A stretch of DNA of 64,000 bases from Actinomadura oligospora ATCC 43269 (GCF_000518265.1 NZ_JADG01000019.1:112813-176812); one strand, 5' to 3'; counted from the stretch's first letter, positions 35,668 to 44,518 are shown. The notes: generated by a model from the letters alone, not told the origin. Translations and numbers: made by a program.

Positions 35668-36696
35668 ATGCCCTGCATGGCCACTGGTACCGCCCCGTCC
35701 GCCCGGCCGGTCTTCGTGTTCGGCTGCCCGCGGTCGGGGACGACGCTGCTCCAGCTGATGCTGCACTCGCACCCGCGCATCGCGATCCCCGCCGAGACCC
35801 GGTTCGCCCTTCCCGCCTACACCGGAAGGTGCGACTTCGGTGACCTGGAGGACAGGGAGAACAGACGTCGCCTCGCGGAGTGGATCACCTCGCGGCGCGA
35901 GACCAGGTTCGCCGATCTCGGCCTGCCCGCGGCGGCGGTGGCCGAGGAGATCACCGGCGGCCCGGCCACGCTCGGCTCGGCGCTAGGCATCGTGTTCCGC
36001 GCGTACGCGCGCCGGTTCGACCGCGTCCGCTGGGGCGACAAGCGGCCCAGCTACTCCAAGCACGTCCCGGCGCTGCTGCGGATGTTCCCGGACGCCCAGT
36101 TCGTCCACCTCGTCCGGGACGGCCGCGACTGCGTGGCGTCGCTGTGCGAGATGCCCTGGTACAAACTCGACGTCCACCACGCGATCGCGGCGTGGCGCGA
36201 GGCCATCGACATCGGCCGCCGCACCGCCGCCCGCCTCGGCCCGGACGGGTACTTCGAGCTCCGCTACGAGAACCTCGTCGCCGATCCGGCCGCGGAACTG
36301 TCCCGGCTGTGCGGATTCCTCGGCGAGGACTTCGATCCGGCGATGACCGAGCCGCGGCACATCGCCGAGCTGACCGTCCCGCCGCAGAAGAAGTGGCACA
36401 ACCGGACCCGGTCGGCCGTGTCGTCCGGGCGTGTCGGATCGTGGCGGACGCGGCTCGAACCATGGGAGATCGGGCTCGCGGAGGCCGCGTTCGGCGACCG
36501 CCTCACCGACCATGGCTACGAGCCGAGCGGCCTGGCCCGTCCGAGCCCCGCGCTGCTCGCGCGGTTCGCCGCGACCGCCGCACACCGCCGGATGGCGCAC
36601 CACAAGGCCGACATGCGGGAACGCTGGCGACGACTGCACGAGCCCAACCCGGTCGCCTGCCTGCTCGAACCCGCCGCCGAGGCCGCTGCGCCCTAG
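35668..36696 (+). CDS. Sulfotransferase family protein
   Basis: 342 aa. The 5'-PAPS phosphate-binding loop VFGCPRSGTTLLQLMLHSHP is at the N-terminus and the 3'-phosphate motif region FVHLVRDGRDCVAS in the middle, with FELRYENLVADPAAEL as in bacterial Sulfotransfer_3 proteins. The acceptor (lipid, glycan or peptide) cannot be told. Its 3' end overlaps the convergent otsA stop by 4 bp. Confidence 0.88.
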   Translation: MPCMATGTAPSARPVFVFGCPRSGTTLLQLMLHSHPRIAIPAETRFALPAYTGRCDFGDLEDRENRRRLAEWITSRRETRFADLGLPAAAVAEEITGGPATLGSALGIVFRAYARRFDRVRWGDKRPSYSKHVPALLRMFPDAQFVHLVRDGRDCVASLCEMPWYKLDVHHAIAAWREAIDIGRRTAARLGPDGYFELRYENLVADPAAELSRLCGFLGEDFDPAMTEPRHIAELTVPPQKKWHNRTRSAVSSGRVGSWRTRLEPWEIGLAEAAFGDRLTDHGYEPSGLARPSPALLARFAATAAHRRMAHHKADMRERWRRLHEPNPVACLLEPAAEAAAP

Positions 36697-38123
36697 CCGA
36701 GGGCGTCGAGCTGGTCGGCGAACCAGCGGGCGGGCGGGAGCGCGGTCGCGGCGTCGGCGAGGCGGCGGCAGCGTTCGCCGCGCTCGCCGGACGGCATGAG
36801 CAGCGCGTGGTGCAGCGCCTCGGCGGTCTGCGACACGTCGAACGGGTTGACCATCAGCGCGTCGTCCGCGAGCTCGGCGGCGGCGCCCGCCTCCCGGGAC
36901 AGCACCAGCGCGCAGCCGTCCGCCGACAGCACCGGGCCCTCCTTGGCGACCAGGTTCATGCCGTCCCGGATCGGGTTCACCAGCAGGACGTCCGCCAGCG
37001 TGTAGGCCGCGAGCGAGCGCGGATAGTCGTCGTCGACCTGCACGATCAGCGGATTCCAGGAGGGCGTCGCGAACTCGTCGGAGATCGCCCGCGCCATCTC
37101 GTGGACGGCCTCGGTGTACGCGCGGTACTCGGCGAGGTCGGTCCGCGACGGGTAGGCGAACGCCAGGTGGACGACCCGTCCGTGCCACTCGGGGTGCGTC
37201 GTGAGCAGCTCGCGGTAGGCGGCCAGGCCGCGCACGATGTTCTTCGACAGTTCCGTCCGGTCGACGCGGACGATCAGTTTGCGGCCGTCCACCTGCGCGC
37301 GCAGCGTTTCCTTGCGTTCGGCGACGTCCGGCTGTGCGGCTCGTGCGCGCAGGGACTCTGCGTCCACGCCGAGGCCGTGCACCCCGATGTGGGTCGTCCG
37401 GCCCGCGTAGGTGACGGATCGGCCGTCGACGCGTGCGCCGGGCAGGAGTTCGGCGCAGCAGGCGAGGAAGGCGTCCGCCCAGCGGCGGGTGAGGAATCCG
37501 GCGTGGTCCGCGCCGAGGATGCCGCTGAGAACGGCGACGGCGATGTCGTCCGGCAGCATCCGGAAGTACTCCGGCGGCGCCCACGGCGTGTGCGAGAAGT
37601 GCGCGATGCGCAGGTCGGGACGGCGCTCGCGGAGCATGCTCGGCGCGAGCGACAGGTGGTAGTCCTGCACGACGGCCTTCGCGCCCGGGCCGGACGACTG
37701 GGCCACCGCGTCCGCGAAGGCCGCGTTGTACGCCTCGTAGGACTGCCAGTCGCGGCGGAACCGCGCGTCGAAGTGCGGCGCGACCGGCGTCTCGTACAGC
37801 AGGTGGTGGACGAACCAGAGCGTCGAGTTCGCGACCGAGTTGTAGGCGCGGTGGAAGGTCGAGGCGGGGATGTCGAGCATCCGGACGGCCGCGTCGCCGG
37901 TGTCGTGCCCCGCCCGGTCGAGCCGTCCGTCCGGGGCCTCGCGCGCGGCCTCCCGGTCGGCGTCGCCGAGCGCCGCGCACACCCACAGCACGTCCGTCCC
38001 GGCCGCGACCCCGGCCAGTCCCGACACCAGCCCGCCGCCGCCGCGCCGCGCGGTCAGCCCGCCGCCCTCGCTCCGGGTGAACGACACCGGACCACGGTTG
38101 GACGCCACCACGATTCGACTCAT
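36693..38123 (-). CDS. otsA: Trehalose-6-phosphate synthase (GT20)
   Basis: 476 aa GT-B glycosyltransferase making trehalose-6-phosphate from UDP/GDP-glucose and glucose-6-phosphate. Motifs: VVASNRGPVSF, YEAYNAAFADAV, VQDYHLSLAPSML, FSHTPWAPPEYFRMLP, KLIVRVDRTELSKNI and the nucleotide-sugar loop PIRDGMNLVAKEG. Works with otsB at 28384. The usual N-terminal GGL loop is GGGGLVSGL. Confidence 0.94.
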   Translation of the reverse strand: MSRIVVASNRGPVSFTRSEGGGLTARRGGGGLVSGLAGVAAGTDVLWVCAALGDADREAAREAPDGRLDRAGHDTGDAAVRMLDIPASTFHRAYNSVANSTLWFVHHLLYETPVAPHFDARFRRDWQSYEAYNAAFADAVAQSSGPGAKAVVQDYHLSLAPSMLRERRPDLRIAHFSHTPWAPPEYFRMLPDDIAVAVLSGILGADHAGFLTRRWADAFLACCAELLPGARVDGRSVTYAGRTTHIGVHGLGVDAESLRARAAQPDVAERKETLRAQVDGRKLIVRVDRTELSKNIVRGLAAYRELLTTHPEWHGRVVHLAFAYPSRTDLAEYRAYTEAVHEMARAISDEFATPSWNPLIVQVDDDYPRSLAAYTLADVLLVNPIRDGMNLVAKEGPVLSADGCALVLSREAGAAAELADDALMVNPFDVSQTAEALHHALLMPSGERGERCRRLADAATALPPARWFADQLDALG

Positions 38124-38309
38124 GAAGGCAGCGTCTCAGCCGGGACGCCACCACATCAAAGGGACTCGCGTGACCGGTCGCCACAAACCTGTCGCCACCT
38201 CCCCGGACATGTCCCGGCGGCGTGACAGAAGTCTGTCGGGGTGACCAAGGACACGCCGTCCAGACGTCTCAGGTGCCGAGACGCCGGTGTCCGCGAACCG
38301 GTCAAGTCA

Positions 38310-38315
38310 TGTAAT
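38310..38315 (+). promoter_or_regulatory. Possible -10 of the thrC riboswitch transcript
   Basis: TGTAAT 50 bp upstream of the aptamer; the -35 region is weak. Confidence 0.3.
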
Positions 38316-38360
38316 CTCGGGCCGCGGAGTTCGAAAGAACCCCGTCACACAACTTCATAT

Positions 38361-38502
38361 CGCTCATCCAGAGGGGTGGAGGGACCGGCCCTACGAAGCC
38401 CCGGCAACCACCCGGTCAGAACGCGCTCGCGACTCCGCGAGGCCGACCGGGAAGTGGTGCCAACTCCGGCCTGCGACCAAGTCGGCGCAGGGAAGATGGG
38501 GG
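38361..38502 (+). promoter_or_regulatory. SAM-I (S-box) riboswitch upstream of thrC
   Basis: The conserved core is clear: AGAGGGGTGGAGGGACCGGC then CCTACGAAGCCCCGGCAACC (P2, kink-turn and J2/3), GTGGTGCCAACTCC (P3/pseudoknot region) and GGGAAGATGGG closing P1 against CTCATC at 38363-38368. The 3' strand of P1 directly abuts the GGAAGG ribosome site of thrC, pointing to translational control. SAM binding should lower thrC expression. Confidence 0.95.
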
Positions 38503-38516
38503 AAGGGCCTCGCTTC

Positions 38517-39761
38517 ATGGCGCTCACGTCTGCGATCGATCTCGGACCTGCCACCGCTCTCACCTGCCGCGAATGCGGCAACACCCGCGACCTCGGACCG
38601 CACTACGCGTGCGAGGAGTGCTTCGGGCCGCTGGAGATCTCCTACGACTTCGGCGAGGTCACCCGCGCCTCGATCGAGGCGGGACCGCGCAACATCTGGC
38701 GGTACAAGGGCCTGCTGCCCGTCCCGTCGCACATCGAGGAGACGCCCAACACCGAGCCCGGCCTGACCCGGCTCGTCCGCGCCGACCACCTCGCCGAGAC
38801 GCTCGGGCTCTCCCGGCTCTGGGTGAAGGACGACAGCGGCAACCCGACCCACTCGTTCAAGGACCGCGTGGTCGCGGTCGCCCTCGCCGCCGCCCGTGAG
38901 CTGGGCTTCACGGTGCTGGCCTGCCCGTCCACCGGGAACCTGGCGAACGCGGTCGCCGCGGCGGCGGCCCGCGCGGGGATCCGCAGCGCGGTGTTCGTGC
39001 CGTCCGACCTGGAGGCGCAGAAGATCATCACGACGGCCGTGTACGGCGGCACGTTCGTGACCGTGGACGGCAACTACGACGACGTCAACCGGCTCGCCTC
39101 GGAGATCGCGGGCGAGCAGGAGGACTGGGCGTTCGTGAACGTCAACGTCCGGCCGTACTACGCCGAGGGGTCCAAGACCCTCGGCTACGAGATCGCCGAG
39201 CAGCTCGGCTGGCGGCTGCCGGACCAGATCGTCGTCCCGGTCGCGTCCGGGTCCCAGCTCACCAAGATCGACAAGGCGTTCCAGGAGCTGATCAAGCTCG
39301 GCCTGGTCGAGGAGAAGCCGTACCGCGTGTTCGGCGCGCAGGCCGCGGGCTGCGACCCGGTCGCGCACGCGTTCAAGCAGGGCTGGGACGTGTTCCGCCC
39401 GGTCAAGCCGGACACCGTCGCCAAGTCCCTCGCGATCGGCAACCCGGCGGACGGCACCTACGTGCTCGACGTCGCCCGCCGCACCGGCGGCGCCGTCGAG
39501 GACGTCACCGACGAGCAGGTCGTGGAGGGCATCCGGCTGCTCGCCGCCACCGAGGGGATCTTCGGGGAGACCGCGGGCGGCGTCACCGTCGGCGTGCTGA
39601 AGAAGCTCGCCGAGTCGGGCGTCCTCGACCCGTCCGCCGAGACCGTGATCATCAACTCCGGGGACGGCCTGAAGACCCTGGACGCCGTCGCCCCGGTCGT
39701 CGCCCCCACCGCCAACATCGCCCCCGTCCTGGACGCGTTCCGCGCGGCCGGGATCGCCTGA
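38517..39761 (+). CDS. thrC: Threonine synthase
   Basis: 414 aa PLP enzyme converting O-phosphohomoserine to threonine. The N-terminus has a zinc-ribbon-like CREC...CEEC pair. The PLP lysine lies in NPTHSFKDRVVAVAL and the phosphate cup in PSTGNLANAV. The ATG at 38517 follows the riboswitch. Because phosphohomoserine is shared with methionine synthesis, SAM control balances the branch. Followed 12 bp later by cysO. Confidence 0.96.
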   Translation: MALTSAIDLGPATALTCRECGNTRDLGPHYACEECFGPLEISYDFGEVTRASIEAGPRNIWRYKGLLPVPSHIEETPNTEPGLTRLVRADHLAETLGLSRLWVKDDSGNPTHSFKDRVVAVALAAARELGFTVLACPSTGNLANAVAAAAARAGIRSAVFVPSDLEAQKIITTAVYGGTFVTVDGNYDDVNRLASEIAGEQEDWAFVNVNVRPYYAEGSKTLGYEIAEQLGWRLPDQIVVPVASGSQLTKIDKAFQELIKLGLVEEKPYRVFGAQAAGCDPVAHAFKQGWDVFRPVKPDTVAKSLAIGNPADGTYVLDVARRTGGAVEDVTDEQVVEGIRLLAATEGIFGETAGGVTVGVLKKLAESGVLDPSAETVIINSGDGLKTLDAVAPVVAPTANIAPVLDAFRAAGIA

Positions 39762-39772
39762 GAGGAGCCGAC

Positions 39773-40054
39773 ATGAGCACCGTGTCCGTACGCATCCCGA
39801 CCATCCTGCGGACCTACACCGGCGGTGAGTCGGAGGTGGACGCCGAGGGCGGCACCCTGCGCGCCGTGGTCGCCGACCTGGAGTCGTCCTACAGCGGCAT
39901 CTCGGCCCGCATCCTGGACGACAACGGCAGGATCCGCCGCTTCGTCAACGTCTACGTCGGCGACGAGGACGTCCGCTTCGCCGAGGGCCTCGACACCCCC
40001 ACGCCCGCGGGCACCCAGGTCTCCATCATCCCCGCCGTCGCCGGGGGCTGTTGA
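39773..40054 (+). CDS. cysO: CysO-like ubiquitin-fold sulfur carrier ending in GGC
   Basis: 93 aa. VSVRIPTILRTYTGG, YSGISARILDD, RFVNVYVGDEDVRF and IIPAVAGG match mycobacterial CysO closely, as I recall it. CysO is activated at its C-terminal Gly-Gly by MoeZ and delivers sulfur to CysM. Here one extra Cys follows: the stop comes after GGC. The carrier must lose it, or it mimics the CysO-cysteine adduct that the JAMM protease Mec cleaves. Cotranscribed with thrC. Confidence 0.9.
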   Translation: MSTVSVRIPTILRTYTGGESEVDAEGGTLRAVVADLESSYSGISARILDDNGRIRRFVNVYVGDEDVRFAEGLDTPTPAGTQVSIIPAVAGGC

Positions 40055-40085
40055 CAGGCGCTGACGCCCTAGAAGCGCCCAGAAG

Positions 40086-40115
40086 GCCCTCTTTCTTTAC
40101 GGAAGGGGGCTTTTT
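40086..40115 (+). terminator. Terminator of the thrC-cysO operon
   Basis: A 10-bp stem (40086-40095 with 40101-40110) with two G-T pairs, then TTTTT. One of few canonical U-tract terminators in the window. Confidence 0.85.
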
Positions 40116-40144
40116 GTGTTGATTGCACGGGTAAAGGCATGGTC

Positions 40145-40768
40145 ATGGGGATAGCGGAGGATGTTGCCGGAGTGCTGTGCGCCCATCCGGCCGTGCGGGG
40201 GGTGGAACTGGTCGGGTCGCGGGCGCGGGGGACGGCCGTGCGGAGTTCGGACTGGGACTACGCGGTGGCCGTGGACGACTTCGGGGAGGTGGCCGCCGAC
40301 CTGCCGGGACTCGTCCGGCCGTTCGACCCCGTGGCGGCGCAGTGGGATCCGCTCGGCGAGTGCGCGAGCTACCTGCTGGTGTTCGCCGGGCCGGTGAAGG
40401 TGGACCTCCTCTTCCGGGACGTCCCGCGCCGTCCGGCCGGGCCGTGGCGCGTCGGGCCGGACACGCTGTCCGCGATCGACGCCCACTTCTGGGACTGGAT
40501 CCTGTGGCTGGACAGCAAGCGCAGGCGCGGCATGGACGACCGGGTGCGCGGCGAGCTGCTGACGATGAGCGGGCACCTGCTGCGTCCGCTCGGCGTGCAG
40601 GCCGTTCCGAGGTCGTTGGAGGAGGCCGTGACCAGGTACGTCCGGGCGCGGAACCGGTTGGAGACCCGGTACGGGCAGCGCGTCCCCCGCCGTCTGGAAG
40701 CGGAGGTGCTTCCCCTCGTGCACGCGCGCAACGGTGACCATTTCCGGCCGTCCGGTCTTCGCTCCTAG
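40145..40768 (+). CDS. Nucleotidyltransferase-fold protein
   Basis: 207 aa from the ATG at 40145 (AAAGG 7 nt upstream; the ATG at 40139 is too close). The pol-beta/NTase signature VELVGSRARGTAVRSSDWDY has the GS and DxD-type acidic residues (SDWDYAVAVDD). The C-terminal helical half is like aminoglycoside adenylyltransferases. It could be a resistance enzyme or a stand-alone NTase; no toxin or antitoxin partner is adjacent. Confidence 0.8.
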   Translation: MGIAEDVAGVLCAHPAVRGVELVGSRARGTAVRSSDWDYAVAVDDFGEVAADLPGLVRPFDPVAAQWDPLGECASYLLVFAGPVKVDLLFRDVPRRPAGPWRVGPDTLSAIDAHFWDWILWLDSKRRRGMDDRVRGELLTMSGHLLRPLGVQAVPRSLEEAVTRYVRARNRLETRYGQRVPRRLEAEVLPLVHARNGDHFRPSGLRS

Positions 40769-40951
40769 GCCCTGTCGCCCGAATCGGGCCGCCTATAAGG
40801 TCGGTGCCGATCACGCCGGGTCGACCCCGCCGCGTCCCGTTTCTGACGGGTCGTGGAGACACGGGTGGTGGTCGGCGGGTCCGCGATAGCAGGGGCGTGG
40901 CCCGGGACGGACCGTGGCCGCCGGGGCGCGGACGATTCGGCAGGGTTGGGT

Positions 40952-41152
40952 ATGGCGCAGGGCACAGTCAAGTGGTTCAACGCGGACAAGGGCTACGGCT
41001 TCATCGCGGTGGACGGCGGCCGGGACGTGTTCGTCCACTACTCGGCCATCCAGATGGACGGCTACCGCAGCCTGGAGCAGGGCCAGCGGGTCGAGTTCGA
41101 GATCACCCAGAGCGACCGCGGGCCCCAGGCGGAGGCCGTCCGCGCCCTCTGA
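40952..41152 (+). CDS. Cold-shock domain protein
   Basis: 66 aa OB-fold: TVKWFNADKGYGFI (RNP1) and DVFVHYSAI (RNP2). Single-stranded nucleic acid chaperone of the CspA class. Usual length. Confidence 0.95.
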   Translation: MAQGTVKWFNADKGYGFIAVDGGRDVFVHYSAIQMDGYRSLEQGQRVEFEITQSDRGPQAEAVRAL

Positions 41153-41185
41153 CGTCCGAACTCCCTCCTCGTCCGACGAGCTAGG

Positions 41186-43090
41186 TCAGTCGCGGGGCGG
41201 CGTGCCCGAGCGCGGCGCGGACGCGACGTGTGCGGCGAGCAGCTGGTCGGCACGGCGCAGTCGTGCCGCGAGGCTGCGGGCCATCGCCCAGTGCAGCGCC
41301 TCCACGACCTGCGGACGGTCGGCCTCCAGCCGCTTCAGCGCCGCGCCCGTGAGGACCTGGCAGACGGTGGGCTCGTCCGCGACGATGCGGTACGTCCGCG
41401 GATCGTCGCGCCGCAGCGTGAGCTTGGTGACGGCCGTGCCCGGACCCATGGACGCGACCTGCACGGGTTCGGCCGGTTCGCCCTGCATGACCTGCGCGAC
41501 CAGGCCGCCGGAGATGACGAAGTAGAGCGACTCGTCCGGTTCGTCCCGGACGTCGAACAGCACCTCGCCGGGCGCGAGGCGGCGCTCGGCGAACAGCGGG
41601 GTCAGCACGTCCAGCATGTCGGCGGGCAGATCACGCAGGACGTCCTGCTCGGGCAGCGGCACCGCCTCGGCGCGGTCGGCCTCGGCCGCCGGTCCGGTCT
41701 CGGCGAGCAGCGTCTCGGCGACCAGGGCGTCCTCGCACCATTCGAGCGCCTCGTCCAGCGACGCGAACGCGGCCTCGGCGGACGCCAGCGGCGACCGGCC
41801 GTCCACGGCGGAGACGACCATGGTGACGCCGTGTTCGCGCAGCTCGCGGACCAGCGCGTCCAGCAGGTTCACCGCGACCGGCTCGGCGCGCACGACCCGG
41901 TGCAGGTCCAGGATCAGCCAGCGGACGCCGTCGTGGTCGCCGGTGATCGCGCGCACGGCGATGTCGGTGGACGCGAACCCGAGGTCTCCCTGCAACTCGC
42001 AGAGGGCGATGGCGCGCCCGCCCAGGCGCAGGATCTCCCGCTCCGCGAACCGGCGGCTGCGCCGCGACGACACCGCGTCCCCGCGTAGATACCGGTGGAT
42101 CGCCGACATCGTCCCGGTGACCGGACGCATCAGGTGAAGTCCGAAACGCAGTGACAACTCCTGGCAGGCCGCGATCGCCCGGACGCTCGTGCCCCGCCGG
42201 TCCAGTGGCGGGCTGAACACGCCGATCCCGAGCTGCGACGGCAGGACGGCCACCAGCCCGCCCGCGACGCCGCTCTTGGCGGGCAGCCCGGACCGCAGCA
42301 GCCACTCGCCCGCGAAGTCGTAGGTCCCGGACGTCGCCATCACCGCCATGACGTGCTCGGTCGTGTCCGTCCCGACGACCCGGCGGCCGGTCAGCGGGTT
42401 CACCCCGCCGGACGACAGCGTCATCGCCATGACCGCCAGGTCCCGCGCCGTGACCAGCGTCGAGCAGGCCATGAAGTACACCTTCACCGCCTCGTCCACG
42501 CTGCCGTCGAGCGTCCCGGCGTTGCGCAGCAGGTACCCGATCGCGCGGTTGTGGTCGCCGGTCCGCTCCTCCGACGCCAGCACCTCGTGGTCGATGCTGA
42601 GGTCACGCCCGGCGAACGCGGACAGGCCGTCCAGGATGCGCTGGAACCGGCGTCCCCAGTCGCCCCCGTCCACCAGCGACCCCACGACGATCGCGCCCGC
42701 GTTCACCATCGGGTTCAGCGGACGGCCCGTCCCCGCCTCCAGCCGGATCGCGTCGAACCCCTCGCCGGTCGGCTCGACGCCCACCTTCCTCAGGACGGTG
42801 TTCAGCCCGCGGTCGTGCAGCGCGAGCGCGTACACGAACGGCTTGGACACCGACTGGATCGTGAACGGCACACCCGTGTCGCCCGCCTCGTAGACGTGCC
42901 CGTCCCGCGTCGCCAGGGCGAGCCCGAACAGCGAGGGATCGGCCTTCCCGAGCGGCGGGATGTACGTCGCGACGCGTCCGTCGGTGATCTGCCCGATCCG
43001 CGCGTGGACCTCGTCGAGCAGCTGCTGGACGGGGCTCGTGATGTCCCCGGCGTCGGCCACCCCAACCACCCCCCGGAACGCGACCTCCAC
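41186..43090 (-). CDS. glsA: Glutaminase fused to STAS and cyclic-nucleotide-binding domains
   Basis: 634 aa. Residues about 15-315 are a serine-type glutaminase (Ser80-x-x-Lys83 in TIQSVSKPFVYAL; NPMVNAGAIVV; SKSGVAGG-like PAKSGVAGGLVAV). About 355-460 are a STAS domain (WLILDLHRVVRAEPVAVNLL). About 500-615 are a cyclic-nucleotide-binding domain (LAPGEVLFDVRDEPDESLYF). It hydrolyses glutamine to glutamate and ammonia; the two C-terminal modules suggest allosteric gating. GTG start with TAGGAG upstream. Confidence 0.92.
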   Translation of the reverse strand: MEVAFRGVVGVADAGDITSPVQQLLDEVHARIGQITDGRVATYIPPLGKADPSLFGLALATRDGHVYEAGDTGVPFTIQSVSKPFVYALALHDRGLNTVLRKVGVEPTGEGFDAIRLEAGTGRPLNPMVNAGAIVVGSLVDGGDWGRRFQRILDGLSAFAGRDLSIDHEVLASEERTGDHNRAIGYLLRNAGTLDGSVDEAVKVYFMACSTLVTARDLAVMAMTLSSGGVNPLTGRRVVGTDTTEHVMAVMATSGTYDFAGEWLLRSGLPAKSGVAGGLVAVLPSQLGIGVFSPPLDRRGTSVRAIAACQELSLRFGLHLMRPVTGTMSAIHRYLRGDAVSSRRSRRFAEREILRLGGRAIALCELQGDLGFASTDIAVRAITGDHDGVRWLILDLHRVVRAEPVAVNLLDALVRELREHGVTMVVSAVDGRSPLASAEAAFASLDEALEWCEDALVAETLLAETGPAAEADRAEAVPLPEQDVLRDLPADMLDVLTPLFAERRLAPGEVLFDVRDEPDESLYFVISGGLVAQVMQGEPAEPVQVASMGPGTAVTKLTLRRDDPRTYRIVADEPTVCQVLTGAALKRLEADRPQVVEALHWAMARSLAARLRRADQLLAAHVASAPRSGTPPRD

Positions 43091-43732
43091 GCCCTCTCCT
43101 ACCCGGCGAAGCCGCAGCTCAAGGGGGTGATCCGATGAAGTCGTCCAGTCCGCGCCGTCCTCCGTGCGGACGGTCCGGGTCGCGCGGCGGAGTTCCGCAG
43201 CGCCGCGACCTCAACACGCGGATCCATCGCCAGCGCCGTCAGCCTGCTCGCATTATCCGCATTCCTGCAACTGGAGCTCATCAGAGCAGACGTTCCCGTC
43301 CCCGCGAGCACGCCCGCACGAACAGTGCGAAAGGCTTGCGGTCCATACCGCGCGATCGCACGCCCGGAACCTCGATTTGCCGCTTAACGGCTGGGAAAAA
43401 GGTCAGCCCTCCCAATATCAATATTGCCTGGAGGGCCGAGAGAATTAACTCATCGTGACCTGATGAGGATGCGCCAAATATCGACCTATGTGTGGGCCGT
43501 TGGACACGCCGCCAATACTCAATCACAGGTGGCGAATACGCGGTGCGAGCGGATGCGGGACGGCGGCGATCGCCCAATCCCGAACAACTGTGCCGTGCCC
43601 CCCTCCACCCCGCCCAACCGGTCCGCCGCGCGCCGGCCGGGACGAGGACATCACCAAGAAGGGCGAGGTCAGACCGTCGATCGGTGACTGCGGGCCTGGC
43701 GAGGCGTCCCCCGCCGGGCCCGCGTTCTCCAG
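43091..43732. other. Non-coding interval upstream of the glutaminase
   Basis: No convincing gene: frames here lack ribosome sites and family features. The lower-GC stretch 43370-43530 includes the hairpin described at 43406-43436. Confidence 0.5.
43406..43436. terminator. Strong hairpin, possible terminator of the lectin gene
   Basis: GCCCTCC-CAATAT pairs with ATATTG-(CCT)-GGAGGGC around a CA loop: 13 pairs with a 3-nt bulge. It is about 300 bp downstream of the minus-strand lectin stop. Confidence 0.45.
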
Positions 43733-43993
43733 CTACGAGGTGGCCTGGCCGCGGTAGCTGACCGGACCCTCACCGGGGAACTGGGCGGTGCCCGAGAAGC
43801 TGGCGCCGTCGTCGAAGAACGTGACGGTCGCGTTGCCCTGCGGGCCGGACCAGCTCACCGTGGTTCCGGTCGGCGGACGGCCGTTACCCGGGACCACCGC
43901 GTTACGGTTCGCGATCGTGATCTCGAGCGCGTGGTCATCGTGCCACGGGTCGCCCGGGCTGCCCCACTGGATTTGCGTTTTGTACGTTGCCAT
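43733..43993 (-). CDS. OAA/ESA-2-type mannose-binding lectin, single repeat
   Basis: 86 aa from the ATG at 43993 (GGAG upstream). MATYKTQIQWGSPGDPWHDD at the start and ASFSGTAQFPGEGPVSYRGQ at the end match the repeat of Oscillatoria agglutinin and Myxococcus haemagglutinin (QWGG-x-PW near the start; GT-x-x-Y-x-GEGPIGFRG at the end). Those lectins have 2-4 repeats and bind high-mannose glycans. Here one repeat carries a ~15-residue insert (GNGRPPTGTTVSWSG). There is no signal peptide. Confidence 0.75.
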   Translation of the reverse strand: MATYKTQIQWGSPGDPWHDDHALEITIANRNAVVPGNGRPPTGTTVSWSGPQGNATVTFFDDGASFSGTAQFPGEGPVSYRGQATS

Positions 43994-44321
43994 GTCCTGT
44001 CTCCTCGGTTGAGAAGCCTGCTCTGGAATCTGGCGCGCCAATACACATTGAATAACACCTCGAACTCGCCCGGTCATGGGATCCGTGGTGGCCTGAACCG
44101 GCCCGACGAAAGCTCTATCGAGGCCTTGTGATCAGAGGCGGACGTGGCGTTAAGGCCCGCCCCCACCCACACCCCCGCAACGCCCGCCGTCCGCGTCGAC
44201 CGACCCCCACCCCGAACCCCGCCCGAGCGCCCCGACCGTCCCCTGACGCACCCCGACCCGGCACCGCCCGGCCCCACCCCCGGACGCTGGACGCCGCGGC
44301 TCACGGACGCGCCCGCCCCCC

Positions 44322-44425
44322 GACCAGCGAGGACGACGCTTCCGCTGATGAGAGCCCGGATGGCGAGATCAGCCGGACCAATCCGCCGGACGTGTTCGGA
44401 CGCTTGCACTCGAGGGGGTGGAGTG
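44322..44425. repeat. attL: left end of the integrated element
   Basis: 104 bp matching 60138-60241 with six mismatches; 44373-44419 (47 bp) is identical to 60189-60235. It retains only the left half of the groEL CIRCE (GCACTC, then GAGTGACC instead of GAGTGCTAA). Confidence 0.9.
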
Positions 44426-44458
44426 ACCAAGACACCCCCGACTAGCCCCCTGACCTGC

Positions 44459-44499
44459 GAACGGGCGAGCTTCCAGACCATGCGGAGGCCCGCCCGTTC
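44459..44499 (+). terminator. Hairpin that would terminate int in the excised circle
   Basis: Nine-bp stem GAACGGGCG (44459-44467) with CGCCCGTTC (44491-44499). In the circular form, int would read through the att site, stop at 44443-44445 and meet this hairpin 14 nt later. Confidence 0.5.
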
Positions 44500-44518
44500 C
44501 GTGACTGCTCCGCGCTGA

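Noticed and set aside
43135..43458. Short frame upstream of the glutaminase
   Set aside because: No ribosome site, Arg/Ser/Pro-rich composition, and it covers a hairpin; judged non-coding.
44128..44445. Frame whose end resembles the integrase C-terminus
   Set aside because: It is only the left att copy read in the int frame; the upstream part is Pro/Arg-rich flank DNA without a ribosome site. Treated as attL, not as a gene or pseudogene.
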